Shown one piece after another: positions 27,701 through 35,472 of a stretch of DNA of 57,905 nt. Every line of letters begins with the position of its first letter. The stretch's first letter is position 1. Under the pieces are notes generated by a model. It ran no database searches and was not told the DNA's origin. It was given only the letters and a program-made list of their open reading frames with translations. The stretch covers positions 1-57,905 of the forward strand of contig JAGNEJ010000023.1 of the NCBI GenBank assembly GCA_018003315.1, in the 5' to 3' direction. Made by a program: the position numbers and the translations under genes. The stretch is from Verrucomicrobiales bacterium. Its GTDB lineage: Bacteria; Verrucomicrobiota; Verrucomicrobiia; Verrucomicrobiales; V1-33.

Positions 27701-30629
27701 GCGGGGCCAGGACGCCGGGAAATGGCGCTTTCAGCAAGTGACAGGCACCGCCTTCCCGGCGCTCTTCAGCTACAGCGGAGGAAAGGCCGTGACCGCGCGC
27801 GCCGAGTGGTGCGACATGACTGGCGATGGCCGCCCCGATCTGCTGCTCGGCGGCATGACGCCGGTGATGGGCAGCGCCGGTTTCGGGCGGCCCACAGCGT
27901 CGGTGTTCCTCAACACCGGCCCCGGTCAGCCGCTGGGATCGTGGACGTTTCAGCAGGGCGGAGAACTGCTCGCCGCTTCGTTCGATGACGCGTTGCAATC
28001 ACTGACCTGCGCCGACTGGAATGGCGGCGGCTGGCCGGATGTGCTCATGAGCGGCTGGCTCAACGGCCCCGGCACGGTGCCCGCGCAGTTGCTCATCGGC
28101 AACGGCGGACGCTATTTCCTGCCGGAGCCTCCGCTGAAATTTTCTCTGCCTGGCAATGTGTTCCAATTCGCCGGCGGCCCGGCGGCGTTCGGGCATTTCA
28201 ACGGCGATGCGCAGCTCGATGTCGTGCTCAATGGACGCTACGGCATCACCAGCGCGGGCGGCATCGGCGGCGGCGGCACCGGCGGGCGCGTCTGGCTCAA
28301 TCAGGGAAACATCAATCACCGGCCCACGCCACCGGATGCATTGTCGGCCACGCCGTCCGCCAACGGCACGGAGATAACGTTCGCGTGGGGGGAAAGTTCA
28401 GACGGCATCAATCCGGTGCGTCCGTCCTACAATTTGCACATCGAGCGCACGGACGGTCAACCTGGCGGCATGCCCGGCATGGCGGACGCCGCCACCGGTG
28501 TGCGCCGCGTGGCCCGGCACGGTAATGTTTCGCATCATCGCACATGGAAGCTGCGCAATCTGCCCGCCGGTGAATACCGCTGGCGCGTGCAGGCCATTGA
28601 TTCCGCGCTGGCCACCTCTGCCTTCACCGTGGCGGGACAGACCTTCACCGCCGGGCCGCCCGCCATCCCGCTCATCGTCCCGCTGCCGCCGCTGCATCAG
28701 TGGAATGTGATGCACCCCGTCGGAAGCGCAGTGGCTCAGTCTTCCATCGCTGCGGGCCGCTCGGCGCGCCTTATCACCGGGCAGCGCGGACGGCTCTTTC
28801 TGTCGCGCGACGCCGGGCCGTTCATGGAAGTCGAGTCCGGCGTATTCACGACACTCAATGACGTGCTGATAGACGCCGACGGCGCAATCGCCCTGGGCGA
28901 TGCCGGTGTCATTCTCACTTCTCCCGACGGCGAGGTCTGGACGGAATCGCCGAGCGGCACCACCGCGCACCTGCGCACGGTGACCCGAGGCGGCACCGGC
29001 TGGGTCGCGGGTGGCGACAACATGCTGCTGCACTCGACCGACCGCCGCACATGGACCCGCGCGACGCACCCGGCGCTGGGCAACTTCACCGTGCGGGATG
29101 TCATCTGGGCCATGGGCCGCTACGTGGCCGTGGGCGACAGTCAGGTGCAGATGATGGTGCTCACGTCCACCGATGGCCTGGCGTGGAGCAACGTCACGCC
29201 CCCGGGATTCACATCTGCAGGCCGCGTGCTCAGTGTGGCCAGCGACGGCCAGCGGTTTCTTGGTGTTGGTTTCGCGGTACCGGAGCAGAAGCTGCTCTCC
29301 TCCACCGACGGCGTGTCGTGGACGGTCACGCAGACACAATCCAACCGCTCCTTTTCGCAAATCCTGCACACGCCGCACGGCTGGCTGGCCGTGGCCCGCG
29401 GCGAAGAGGTCTATCGCTCAACGGACGGCGCCGCGTGGCAGCTCGTCTTCGATGAAGCGTTCACGGAGGTGAATGCGCTGGCCTTCGATGGCGGGGTGCT
29501 CACCGTCGCCGGGCCGCGCGGCGTCGTCTTCGATGCGTCGGCGGCGCAGGTTTTTCAAAGCCCCGATTCATGGGAGGACGCATGGACGCAACAGTCGGGC
29601 GCGGATCCGGCGCAAGCCAACTATTACAACTTCCGCTTCCTCGCCGTGGAGGGCGACATCGTCGTCGCGGTGGGCACGCAGGGCATGAACTTCCGCTCGA
29701 CCGACGGCGGCCTCACATGGACGCGCGGGCCTAACGTCACGCTCAACGGCTTCTACGGCCTCGCCCGCGGAGCGGGACGGTTCGTGCGCACGTTCGCCGA
29801 GGGCATCGAATCCTCGACGGACGGCGCCCTGTGGGAACGCGCCACTGTCACCGGCACAGAAGCGCTCGCCTTCGGCAACGACCGTTTCGTCGCTACGCGC
29901 AGCAGCGGAGGCTTCATGGTTTCCACGGATGGCCGTACATGGAACACCGCCAGTGCCGCCGTGCCGCGCAGCAATGCGCTGGCCTTCGGCAACGGACGCT
30001 TCCTCGCCCGCGATGCCTCCGGCAACGTGCGCTGGTCCGCCGACGGCGTGACATGGACCGCGCTCGGGCAGGTGAGCAGTTCCAGCATCTTCTGCTTTGC
30101 CCGCGACCGCTTCTTTGCGCGCGTCGGCTCGACGCTCTCGTTCTCCGCCGACGGGGAGACATGGCAGACCGCCAACTGGCCGCCGGGAGTTTTCGCGCCG
30201 GAACTGATCGTCTGGCACCGCGCCCGCTTCCTGGCCCTGGGGCCGTCGCCGCAAATGTCCACGGATTTGTCCGCATGGACGGTGGTGCCCATTCCGGTCG
30301 AATCCCCCGTGGCCGCCGTTAGTGTGGATGGCGCATTGCTGGTCGCCGGCGATGGCCAGTCGCTGCTGCTCACTCCGGATCCAGCACCGGTCACGACAAC
30401 GCCCGCGTTGCCGGTTACTCTCTCCGCGGGAGCGCAAATCGCGGCGCACATGTTCACCTTCACCATCACCGGTCCGTCCGGCCAGAGCGTGACCCTGGAA
30501 CGCTCGCCGGACCTGAATCAGTGGACCGCTGTGCAATCCTTCCTCCTCAGCGGTGGGGTGGAATCCCTGGAAATCGAAATCCCCCAGCCGAGCCCGCAGG
30601 AATACTTCCGCCTGCGCTGGGCGCCCTGA
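24711..30629 (+). CDS. Giant secreted FG-GAP / beta-propeller protein
   Basis: A 1972-residue exported protein. Residues 1-25 (FLRAFLAVSLLGTLPAVAV) are a signal peptide. FG-GAP/VCBS calcium-binding repeats of the form WGDxDxDGDLDLxxSG occur near residues 147, 210, 275, 455 and 585, then again from ~760 to 960 (RWGDVDGDGDLDLALCG, DWGDCDNDGDLDLIVTG). A fibronectin-III-like domain lies near 620-720 (APAGLTEEVTPRYLRLSWNA) and another near 1205-1310. Residues ~1330-1880 are a different propeller made of S(T)DGxxWT repeats, as in BNR/sialidase-type or photosynthesis-factor-like propellers. The last ~80 residues (LERSPDLNQWTAVQSFLLSG) form the C-terminal module common on Verrucomicrobial surface proteins. 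Role unknown; adhesion or polymer binding is likely. It is flanked by dead mobile elements on both sides. Confidence 0.88.
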   Translation: MNMISHRFLRAFLAVSLLGTLPAVAVDFVASWPNAAHVPLTTNGYRFDNEQAVFSLQFAPPRGTVLTVINNTSINPLEGGALTNLGQHALLPLTYQGTTFHFCADYAGGDGNDLVLVLVGLLDFTVLNPLYDAGTQTFGPFPAWEDMRSAWGDFDADGDLDVVLSGALPNGPATTLFINDPSSAAMPIAFGEAVTLPPLPQLQDGGLAWGDMDNDGDLDLAMSGSVRAVPTGPGDLRLHIWRNNGQDAQGRRLFVETAISPFFTRCHLGGLSWGDVEHDGDLDLLVSGMAWNPATSRADLPFARIYRNYDGNLDPQGSVLLLPDGTSRVMAAAEPLPAQGMRIGGVTWTDVDRDSWMDFILAEALHERSNSNGSLDVSCSQEVWLRWRQRDWGRGETGGDPALSDLRSRIENGLVSRLGRRMHGLPLYEYGSTGINTWDPGAGRLSFAELFGTSSKAAGTGDWDGDGRVDLMFPSYVDTVAIDNLTKVLRQDGGAGVFLPGYFLPGFFPLNDPPGVHPDFQSAACTSADLLNEGRQQWLVNHFAPSGDALAGFPKFSVLGHDPVFGLSPVTFPGGITARFRGALDAVDIDRDGRLELFVSGKDALFQEGTELYGHTGSVNTAPAAPAGLTEEVTPRYLRLSWNAATDGETRPEALRYAVRLLRQGEEPRLRVAPGANASGARLLPGLEGTLSTTFYVFSPHYFNDPAGLPDGLYFWTVQAVDSGGKGSAFAQERSFRIGPPPGTPVVPTGEHRADLPWRDAVLDPGDCDNDGDLDVVLAGRSLSGAGGTIIRRNDGLHATEPDTFAFSALGPDLPAVIGGAVRWGDVDGDGDLDLALCGTSQGQPLARVYRNRGGGVMELSQVLHGVERGALDWGDCDNDGDLDLIVTGYRDRKPLTVLYRNGAADGTHRGELIEQITTLPPVGNGAVAWGDHDSDGDLDLLLCGDTQPYDQPPLPDCTPPSSLTQSPGTSWMCGVFQTGVSPRPLTAIFRNDGLILRGQDAGKWRFQQVTGTAFPALFSYSGGKAVTARAEWCDMTGDGRPDLLLGGMTPVMGSAGFGRPTASVFLNTGPGQPLGSWTFQQGGELLAASFDDALQSLTCADWNGGGWPDVLMSGWLNGPGTVPAQLLIGNGGRYFLPEPPLKFSLPGNVFQFAGGPAAFGHFNGDAQLDVVLNGRYGITSAGGIGGGGTGGRVWLNQGNINHRPTPPDALSATPSANGTEITFAWGESSDGINPVRPSYNLHIERTDGQPGGMPGMADAATGVRRVARHGNVSHHRTWKLRNLPAGEYRWRVQAIDSALATSAFTVAGQTFTAGPPAIPLIVPLPPLHQWNVMHPVGSAVAQSSIAAGRSARLITGQRGRLFLSRDAGPFMEVESGVFTTLNDVLIDADGAIALGDAGVILTSPDGEVWTESPSGTTAHLRTVTRGGTGWVAGGDNMLLHSTDRRTWTRATHPALGNFTVRDVIWAMGRYVAVGDSQVQMMVLTSTDGLAWSNVTPPGFTSAGRVLSVASDGQRFLGVGFAVPEQKLLSSTDGVSWTVTQTQSNRSFSQILHTPHGWLAVARGEEVYRSTDGAAWQLVFDEAFTEVNALAFDGGVLTVAGPRGVVFDASAAQVFQSPDSWEDAWTQQSGADPAQANYYNFRFLAVEGDIVVAVGTQGMNFRSTDGGLTWTRGPNVTLNGFYGLARGAGRFVRTFAEGIESSTDGALWERATVTGTEALAFGNDRFVATRSSGGFMVSTDGRTWNTASAAVPRSNALAFGNGRFLARDASGNVRWSADGVTWTALGQVSSSSIFCFARDRFFARVGSTLSFSADGETWQTANWPPGVFAPELIVWHRARFLALGPSPQMSTDLSAWTVVPIPVESPVAAVSVDGALLVAGDGQSLLLTPDPAPVTTTPALPVTLSAGAQIAAHMFTFTITGPSGQSVTLERSPDLNQWTAVQSFLLSGGVESLEIEIPQPSPQEYFRLRWAP

Positions 30630-30681
30630 TGGCCGCGCCTCCCCCCAGGCAGCACCGTTACGGAATCTCCAATTGTCGCTG

Positions 30682-30880
30682 GACACCACAAACCGCTGCC
30701 ATCCCAGACCAGCACCTTGAGCCTGGTCCGCGGCGCATTGGCAAACAAGAAGACGTGACCGCTCAACGGCGCCTCCTCCAACACGCCCTCGACCAGGGCG
30801 CACAGTCCATCAAACCCCTTGCGCAGGTCCGTCGCTCCCGCCGCCAGATACACCTTTGTCGCCGCGCTCAGCGCCAACAT
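30682..30880 (-). pseudogene. IS66-family TnpB (Orf2), truncated
   Basis: The N-terminal ~66 residues match the IS66 Orf2 family: KVYLAAGATDLRKGFDGLCA, then LSGHVFLFANAPRTRLKVLVWDG in pattern. The similarity stops near 30682 at WDGSGLW, where IS66 proteins normally continue for ~50 residues. The frame then runs into the 3' end of the FG-GAP gene. The element has therefore lost its right part, including the main transposase tnpC. Confidence 0.8.
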
Positions 30881-31194
30881 GAGCCGCCCCCTCCCAAGGC
30901 CCCGTGCAGCGCGCCCACCACCGCCGCCGACACGGCGTCGGCCCCCAGTTCCACCCTTACCCCGTTGGGCCAGGTGATCACCACCGGAGCAACCGCCCCG
31001 CCGACCAACGCACCGCCCGGGTCAAGATCGACCTCGACCAACCGCCCGTCAGCCTCCGCTCGGCTCCTTCGCCTCCAGTAGTCCAGCGTGCTCAGGGCAA
31101 GCGCCCGTCGCTCACAGAACTCACGCCGACTCTCGCGGCCGCGCTCGAACTCGGCCACCAGACGCCGCCACTCCTTCGGAATTCGCTTCCTCAT
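30868..31194 (-). CDS. IS66-family accessory protein TnpA (Orf1)
   Basis: 108 residues, apparently intact. The N-terminal helix-turn-helix-like part (WRRLVAEFERGRESRREFCE, then LSTLDYWRRR) and the C-terminal VVITWPNGVRVELGADA are the IS66 Orf1 pattern. Its end overlaps the start of the truncated tnpB by 13 bases, as usual in IS66. It is an orphan of a broken element and probably without function. Confidence 0.8.
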   Translation of the reverse strand: MRKRIPKEWRRLVAEFERGRESRREFCERRALALSTLDYWRRRSRAEADGRLVEVDLDPGGALVGGAVAPVVITWPNGVRVELGADAVSAAVVGALHGALGGGGSCWR

Positions 31195-31236
31195 GCCGGA
31201 GCCTCACCCAGACCCCGGCCCGACGATAGATGTCTT

Positions 31237-31250
31237 GGTGAGACGGTTAC
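31237..31250 (-). repeat. Probable terminal inverted repeat of the IS66 remnant
   Basis: The reverse complement GTAACCGTCTCACC, about 45 bases upstream of tnpA, resembles IS66 ends (GTAA start). Its partner is lost with the right half of the element. Confidence 0.5.
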
Positions 31251-31454
31251 GTTGTAGGCCGGTCAGGGGCCGTCAATTCGATGGGGACAGTTCACGCATT
31301 CGGCTGTGTGCGACGACAATATAAACTGAGCACCGATGACAATTAAAACTGACCACGGTTTGGTCGGGTTTTACAGTGTGAGGCGGCAAGCTGTTTGACA
31401 CCGGCGGGGGGCGGGTGCTGCTCCGGGTTGTGGTCGAAAGAACCCAACTCAACC

Positions 31455-31735
31455 GGTTCGTCACCGTGCGCCGCGTGGTGTGTCCGCAGTTCGAGCGCCA
31501 GACCTTCGTCGCATGGGGCGGTGAAACCATCCCGCGCAGCGTGTAGGCCCAAAGCCTACTACCAACTCCAGATCGAAGCAGGCAAAGCGCACCATACCCC
31601 GTGCGCGCTCTCGCCGACAAGTGGCAGCGCATCCTCTACCGCTGCTGGCAGGACAGGATGGAGTATGACGAAGCGAAGTATCTCTCCGCCCTGCGCTAAC
31701 AAGGCAGCCACCTCATCGCCCGCATTGAGGCGCTG
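31455..31735 (+). pseudogene. IS110-family transposase C-terminal remnant
   Basis: Fragments in shifting frames recover the IS110 C-terminal pattern: RRVVCPQFERQTFVAWGGET, then AYYQLQIEAGKAHH in another frame, then VRALADKWQRILYRCWQDRM followed by EYDEAKYLSALR. At least two frameshifts and stops (TAG, TAA) interrupt it. The Ser-containing catalytic region lies here but is wrecked, and the N-terminal RuvC-like half is absent. Confidence 0.75.
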
Positions 31736-31873
31736 CAAACCGAATCAAAATCTCCAAAGGCAACCTGCCCAAAAGTCCTTGCTGTGCCTCTTCCCAGAAG
31801 CCCTCATTCCACACCTAAAACCCCTGTGAAAAAATCCGCTCAAATCCCTTGGCCGATCACCTCAGTGGCAAGC

Positions 31874-33034
31874 TCAGCCAGGGTGCATCTGGCGCAGGCG
31901 TTTCGCGGCCTCGGCCATGCTGCGCAGTTTTTGGGCGGCCACGTCCTCGACGTTCACGCAGCGGTTGGCGAAGCAGCCGAATCCGCAGTCCGGATTAAGG
32001 AAAATCTGGTTTGGTTTCCAGAACTGCAGGGCTTCGCGGACCCGCTGCACGATTCCTTCCGGCGGTTCCGCTTCATCGGTGCGGGGGTTGACCACGCCGA
32101 GTCCGATTTCCCGGTCGCCGAGCGCCCGGCCCACCACGTCGAGTTCTCCCGCCCGCGGAGTGCAGTATTCCAGGACAAACTGCCGGCAGTGCATCTGCTG
32201 AAAGCACCCGACCAGCGGCTGGTAGTCTCCGGAGATCATGACATCCTCACGTTTTGACCAATTTCCCCGGCAGACGTGCAGCGCCAGCCGAAGCCGGTTT
32301 TCAAATCCGGCCGTCACCCGGTTGTAAAGCTCCGAGGCGTAGGAAAGTTCCGCACCCGCATCACGGCGGGTCGCCAAGGTCGCTCACATGAACGTTCGCC
32401 GCTTGGTGTCGCCGCTGTGGACGATCTCAGTGAGCACCGGCTCGTCAAATTGCACAAAGTCCGCCCCCGCAGCGCAGAGGTCCTCCAGTTCTTCGCGCAG
32501 GATGGAAATGACATCCTCCGCCATCACCGGCTTGTCCCCGTATGCCTGCCGGGAATGGGCCGTGACCCACATGGCGCGGGTCAGAAGATAGGGGCCGGGC
32601 AGGGTGACTTTCACCGGCTTGTCGGTCACGCTGCGAGTGAAGCGGAATTCATCGGCCGCCAACGGCTGGCGACGCTTGAGCCTGCCGACGCAGGTCGGGT
32701 TGCGAATTGCAAACGCCGGGGCATCCAGGGTGTTGAGCATTTCCTCAAAGGCCGCCTTGTCCTCGACGGTGTCGAGCATTTCCGCCAGGGACATGAGACG
32801 CGTGCCTTCCACCTTGTCGGTGATGAAGGAATAAAAGTTGTCGCGCCGCAGTTCGCCGTCCACGACGATGTCCACCCCGGCTTCTTCCTGGATGGCTACG
32901 CAGCGGCGCACCTCGCCGTCCGCCACCGCGTTGAATTCCTGATCGGTCATCCGGCCCAGACGCTTCTCCCGCAGGGCGGCCAGCAGTTGTTCGGAACGGG
33001 GCCAGGAGCCCACTTGGGTGACTTGGAAATTCAT
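31874..33034 (-). CDS. MetE-like cobalamin-independent methyltransferase with in-frame UGA (putative Sec217)
   Basis: One 386-residue frame if the TGA at 32386-32384 is read through. It is a TIM-barrel methyltransferase of the methionine synthase II/MetE C-terminal group. The start is MNFQVTQVGSWPRSEQLLAA at 33034, 23 bases after the preceding gene. Zinc-site motifs lie downstream of the UGA and are intact: H253 and C255 in LALHVCRGNW, E289 in FVLEYCTPRAGEL and C350 in FLNPDCGFGCF. The UGA follows TKRRTFM and precedes ATLATRRDAGAEL in the same frame, with no other stop. A 6-bp stem with a 6-base loop follows 12 bases after the UGA. The natural methyl acceptor is unknown; the family includes homocysteine and thiol methyltransferases. 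The alternative is a nonsense-mutated gene. Last gene of the 37966-31874 operon. Confidence 0.75.
32354..32371 (-). promoter_or_regulatory. Candidate SECIS hairpin in the MetE-like gene
   Basis: On the minus strand ACCCGC-CGTGAT-GCGGGT, a perfect 6-bp stem with a 6-base loop. The loop begins 18 bases after the UGA and its second base is G, which meets the bacterial SECIS consensus (loop 16-37 bases from the UGA, G in its first two positions). Confidence 0.55.
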
Positions 33035-33057
33035 TGTTGGGAAAAAGCGGTTGGGGA

Positions 33058-33777
33058 TTAGAGGATGGCGAGCCGTGCTTGGACTGCAGCGGCTTTTTTC
33101 AGAGTGCAAAAGATGGGAGCACGGGACTGAACTTCCGCGAAGACACGCCGCAGCGCCTCGCCTGACGCCGGGGAAGTGACAAACAGCGTCACTTCCACAC
33201 TGGAAATCGCAGCGTCTCCGGGTTCCACGCCCAGCATGGCGGATACATTGTGCAGTTGCGCCTTCGCAGTGGCTTCCATTTCATCGATGCCCAGAGACGC
33301 CTGCAGGCAGGCGGTGGCAAAGCCATTGACCAGTTCCGCCGCCAGTGATCCGAGCAGTCCTTCCAGGGCCGAGGGGTGTTCATCACGCTCTTCCAAACTG
33401 GCCGGCTGGCCAACGCTCCAGGAGAGGCTGCGCGCAAAGACCACGGCCTGCCGGCCGCCGACGGATTTCGCCCGCACCCGCCATTGGAACCGTTGTGCGG
33501 CGGCCAGATCGCTGCGCAACGCCTCTGACTGCGCGGCGGCATCGCCTCCGCGCCGCACAAAATGCCGCCAGCGGTTCGGTCCGTCTTCGGTGGTTAGCAG
33601 ATGCGTGTGTCCGGTCATGCGGCACCACGGGGGAAGCTCCCCTGCCACCGTCGGCTCCGAACTGCGGATCTCCAGCACCCCGCCCGTTGGCACCCGTTCC
33701 ATGTGCTGCCGGATCAACAGAATGAGCCCCGAACCGCAGTCCAGATCCCCTCCGTCAAACTGGTGTGCCACCTCCAT
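33058..33777 (-). CDS. TusA-like / OsmC-like fusion protein
   Basis: 239 residues, cytoplasmic. Residues ~1-75 are a TusA/SirA-like domain (MEVAHQFDGGDLDCGSGLIL ... ELPPWCRMTGH), with Cys14 in place of the usual CPxP motif. Residues ~95-239 are an OsmC-like domain (SALEGLLGSLAAELVNG). The two redox cysteines of classical OsmC are absent from their usual positions; the only nearby one is in RAPIFCTL. Start 33777 is chosen by homology of the first domain to the neighbouring TusA gene; frame upstream of it overlaps the dsrE gene. Lies 16 bases after dsrE and 23 before the MetE-like gene. Confidence 0.75.
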   Translation of the reverse strand: MEVAHQFDGGDLDCGSGLILLIRQHMERVPTGGVLEIRSSEPTVAGELPPWCRMTGHTHLLTTEDGPNRWRHFVRRGGDAAAQSEALRSDLAAAQRFQWRVRAKSVGGRQAVVFARSLSWSVGQPASLEERDEHPSALEGLLGSLAAELVNGFATACLQASLGIDEMEATAKAQLHNVSAMLGVEPGDAAISSVEVTLFVTSPASGEALRRVFAEVQSRAPIFCTLKKAAAVQARLAIL

Positions 33778-33793
33778 GGAAGCCGAACAAAGG

Positions 33794-34165
33794 CTAGTAA
33801 CTGACGTTGGGCGAACCATTGCCCAGCCATTCCACCAGCACCGCTCCGCCGGCGATCTCCACGCCTTCGAAAAGAGCATCCGCGGTGATGCCGCGCTTTT
33901 TGCAGCAGGGGGCGCAGGCCACCACCCGTCCGCCCGCGGCCATGAAATTCGTAATCAGTTCGGTCAGGGACTTGAAAGGCTCGCCTTCGTTGATCTGGGC
34001 GGCCTCCGACTTCACCGCGGCCCAGACGCCGTCGGTGCTCAGGAAGACCATGGTGTTCTTGCCGGAACCAAGCGCGGCGGTGGCAACGACGAAGGCGACG
34101 GTGGCCTTGTCCGGGTCCTGCTTGCAGTGATTGACGGTGACGCAGAAAGTGCTGGTGGTGTTCAT
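33794..34165 (-). CDS. DsrE-family protein
   Basis: 123 residues, cytoplasmic. The DsrE/TusD-like fold is indicated by DKATVAFVVATAALGSGKNT, then MVFLSTDGVWAAVK, and the conserved Cys segment RVVACAPCCKKRGI. DsrE/TusD proteins accept persulfide sulfur from TusA-like partners; here the TusA-like gene is directly upstream (6 bases) and a TusA-OsmC fusion directly downstream. That context supports a sulfur (or selenium) relay. Start at ATG 34165. Confidence 0.88.
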   Translation of the reverse strand: MNTTSTFCVTVNHCKQDPDKATVAFVVATAALGSGKNTMVFLSTDGVWAAVKSEAAQINEGEPFKSLTELITNFMAAGGRVVACAPCCKKRGITADALFEGVEIAGGAVLVEWLGNGSPNVSY

Positions 34166-34171
34166 GGTTGT

Positions 34172-34417
34172 TTATGGGTTGGTCTGCCCAGGTTCGGGCT
34201 TGTGGATTTGATAGTGCGGGTGACTGGCGGCAACGAGTTGAAACTGCATGAGCCGGCACCACGCCGGAATTTCCAGCGGAGCGCCGGGGTCGAGCGCCCG
34301 CACGGAGACGGTGGCGCCGGGAGGCTGCTGTTTCATGAAAAGCATGAGATTGAGCAGCAGCTCGCCACAGCCGGTTTCGCCGCCGTCAAAGGTGGTCTGG
34401 GGATCGCTGGTGGTCAT
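34172..34417 (-). CDS. TusA-like sulfurtransferase domain protein
   Basis: 81 residues. The pattern FDGGETGCGELLLNL ... ATVSVRALDPGAPLEIPAWC matches the TusA/SirA fold (DPGA and AWCR motifs), but the active segment is TGCGELL, not CPxP. Cys17 is the likely persulfide carrier. It sits 6 bases before dsrE. The preceding 145-base spacer holds a strong hairpin, so this gene may begin a sub-unit of the operon. Confidence 0.82.
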   Translation of the reverse strand: MTTSDPQTTFDGGETGCGELLLNLMLFMKQQPPGATVSVRALDPGAPLEIPAWCRLMQFQLVAASHPHYQIHKPEPGQTNP

Positions 34418-34480
34418 GGTCGGGGGGGGATGTGAAATCCATGGTCGGCTGGTGTGAGGCAGTCCAATGCGTTCAGGAGA

Positions 34481-34514
34481 CCGCCTGCCCGCACAAAAGC
34501 GTGCGGACAGGCGG
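34481..34514 (-). promoter_or_regulatory. Strong intercistronic hairpin
   Basis: CCGCCTGCCCGCAC (34481-34494) pairs with GTGCGGACAGGCGG (34501-34514) with one mismatch and a 6-base loop. It lies between the outer-membrane barrel and the TusA-like gene. No U-run follows on the minus strand, so an mRNA stabiliser, processing site or Rho-linked attenuator is more likely than a simple terminator. Confidence 0.55.
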
Positions 34515-34562
34515 CGGCAACCTCACACAAAAAGGGGATTCATTTCTTTCCTGGCCGAAATC

Positions 34563-35447
34563 CTACCAGCGGTAGGAGATGTCGAAAGTGAACCGGTCGT
34601 CGAAGAGTCCTTCCGGATCCGCCACGGCCTTCTGCCAGGCAACGCCGAAATCGATGTTCTCGGTCAATCGGGAGCGAAAGCCAATTCCAAGAGTAACCTG
34701 GGTGACGCCCTCGGAATTCGACGCCCCGAAGTTGATGGTGTCATAGCCTTCGGAATCAATGGGCAGGGCATTTCCCGCATCCAAAACCGTCCAGGAACTG
34801 GCGGTGATGAAGGGGATGAAATACTGGTTCACCCAGTAATCAGCCTGGAGATTGAACTGGAGGATGCTGCTGTTGGCGTCCGTGTCGATCGCCTGCTGGT
34901 ATCCCGCGTAACCGGTGAGGTGAAAGTCCCCCCACCCTTTTTCAGCGGAGGCAAAGAGATTGAGGATGCCATCGCCGGTCCCGTGGAAGATCGCCTTTTC
35001 TCCCAGTGGAATTTCGTAGGTGAAGCCGGGAGTGATGATGAACTGATTCTCCTCGCTGTCCACCAGGGCATATTTGAAGCCGGTGACCAGATTCGCCCAA
35101 CCGCTGGAGTCCGCGCCTTTGCCAGGATGGATCCAGAGGTAGCCGCCCTTGTTAGCGATCCACTGCAGGCGGTCGGTCAGGGCGATGCGCAGTTGCGCCC
35201 CGGCCAGGAACGCATCGCCCCCGCCGGTGATGAAGGCATCGTCGATGCGGTGGTAGATGAACGCCGGGCGGATTTCATTTCGGATCACCGGGTCTTCAAA
35301 ATAGAGCAGGTTCGAGACCGGTGAAATGGTCCGGCTCTTCCAGGAAACCTTCGGTTCCGGAGGAGCGATTTTTTTGCCAATGCTGGTGGCGCCGCCCAGG
35401 GCGAAGCCGGCAGAGGCAAGGAGCAGGAGAGCACTCGCTGTTTTCAT
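34563..35447 (-). CDS. Outer-membrane beta-barrel protein
   Basis: 294 residues with signal peptide MKTASALLLLASAGFALGGA, which sets the start at 35447. The rest alternates in barrel fashion (FIITPGFTYEIPLGEKAIF, YDTINFGASN, LGIGFRSRLTENIDFGVAW) and ends DDRFTFDISYRW with a terminal aromatic, the usual outer-membrane signal. It resembles the loosely defined phenol-degradation MetA-type/transporter barrels. In this operon it is the obvious uptake route for the compound that the other proteins process. Confidence 0.75.
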   Translation of the reverse strand: MKTASALLLLASAGFALGGATSIGKKIAPPEPKVSWKSRTISPVSNLLYFEDPVIRNEIRPAFIYHRIDDAFITGGGDAFLAGAQLRIALTDRLQWIANKGGYLWIHPGKGADSSGWANLVTGFKYALVDSEENQFIITPGFTYEIPLGEKAIFHGTGDGILNLFASAEKGWGDFHLTGYAGYQQAIDTDANSSILQFNLQADYWVNQYFIPFITASSWTVLDAGNALPIDSEGYDTINFGASNSEGVTQVTLGIGFRSRLTENIDFGVAWQKAVADPEGLFDDRFTFDISYRW

Positions 35448-35472
35448 GGTTTTGTCAGTGTGTTTGTGTTTG

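Noticed and set aside
31874-32377. Separate gene starting at TTG for the second half of the MetE-like protein
   Set aside because: No ribosome site, and the frame continues directly from the upstream half with only a TGA between; a single protein explains it better.
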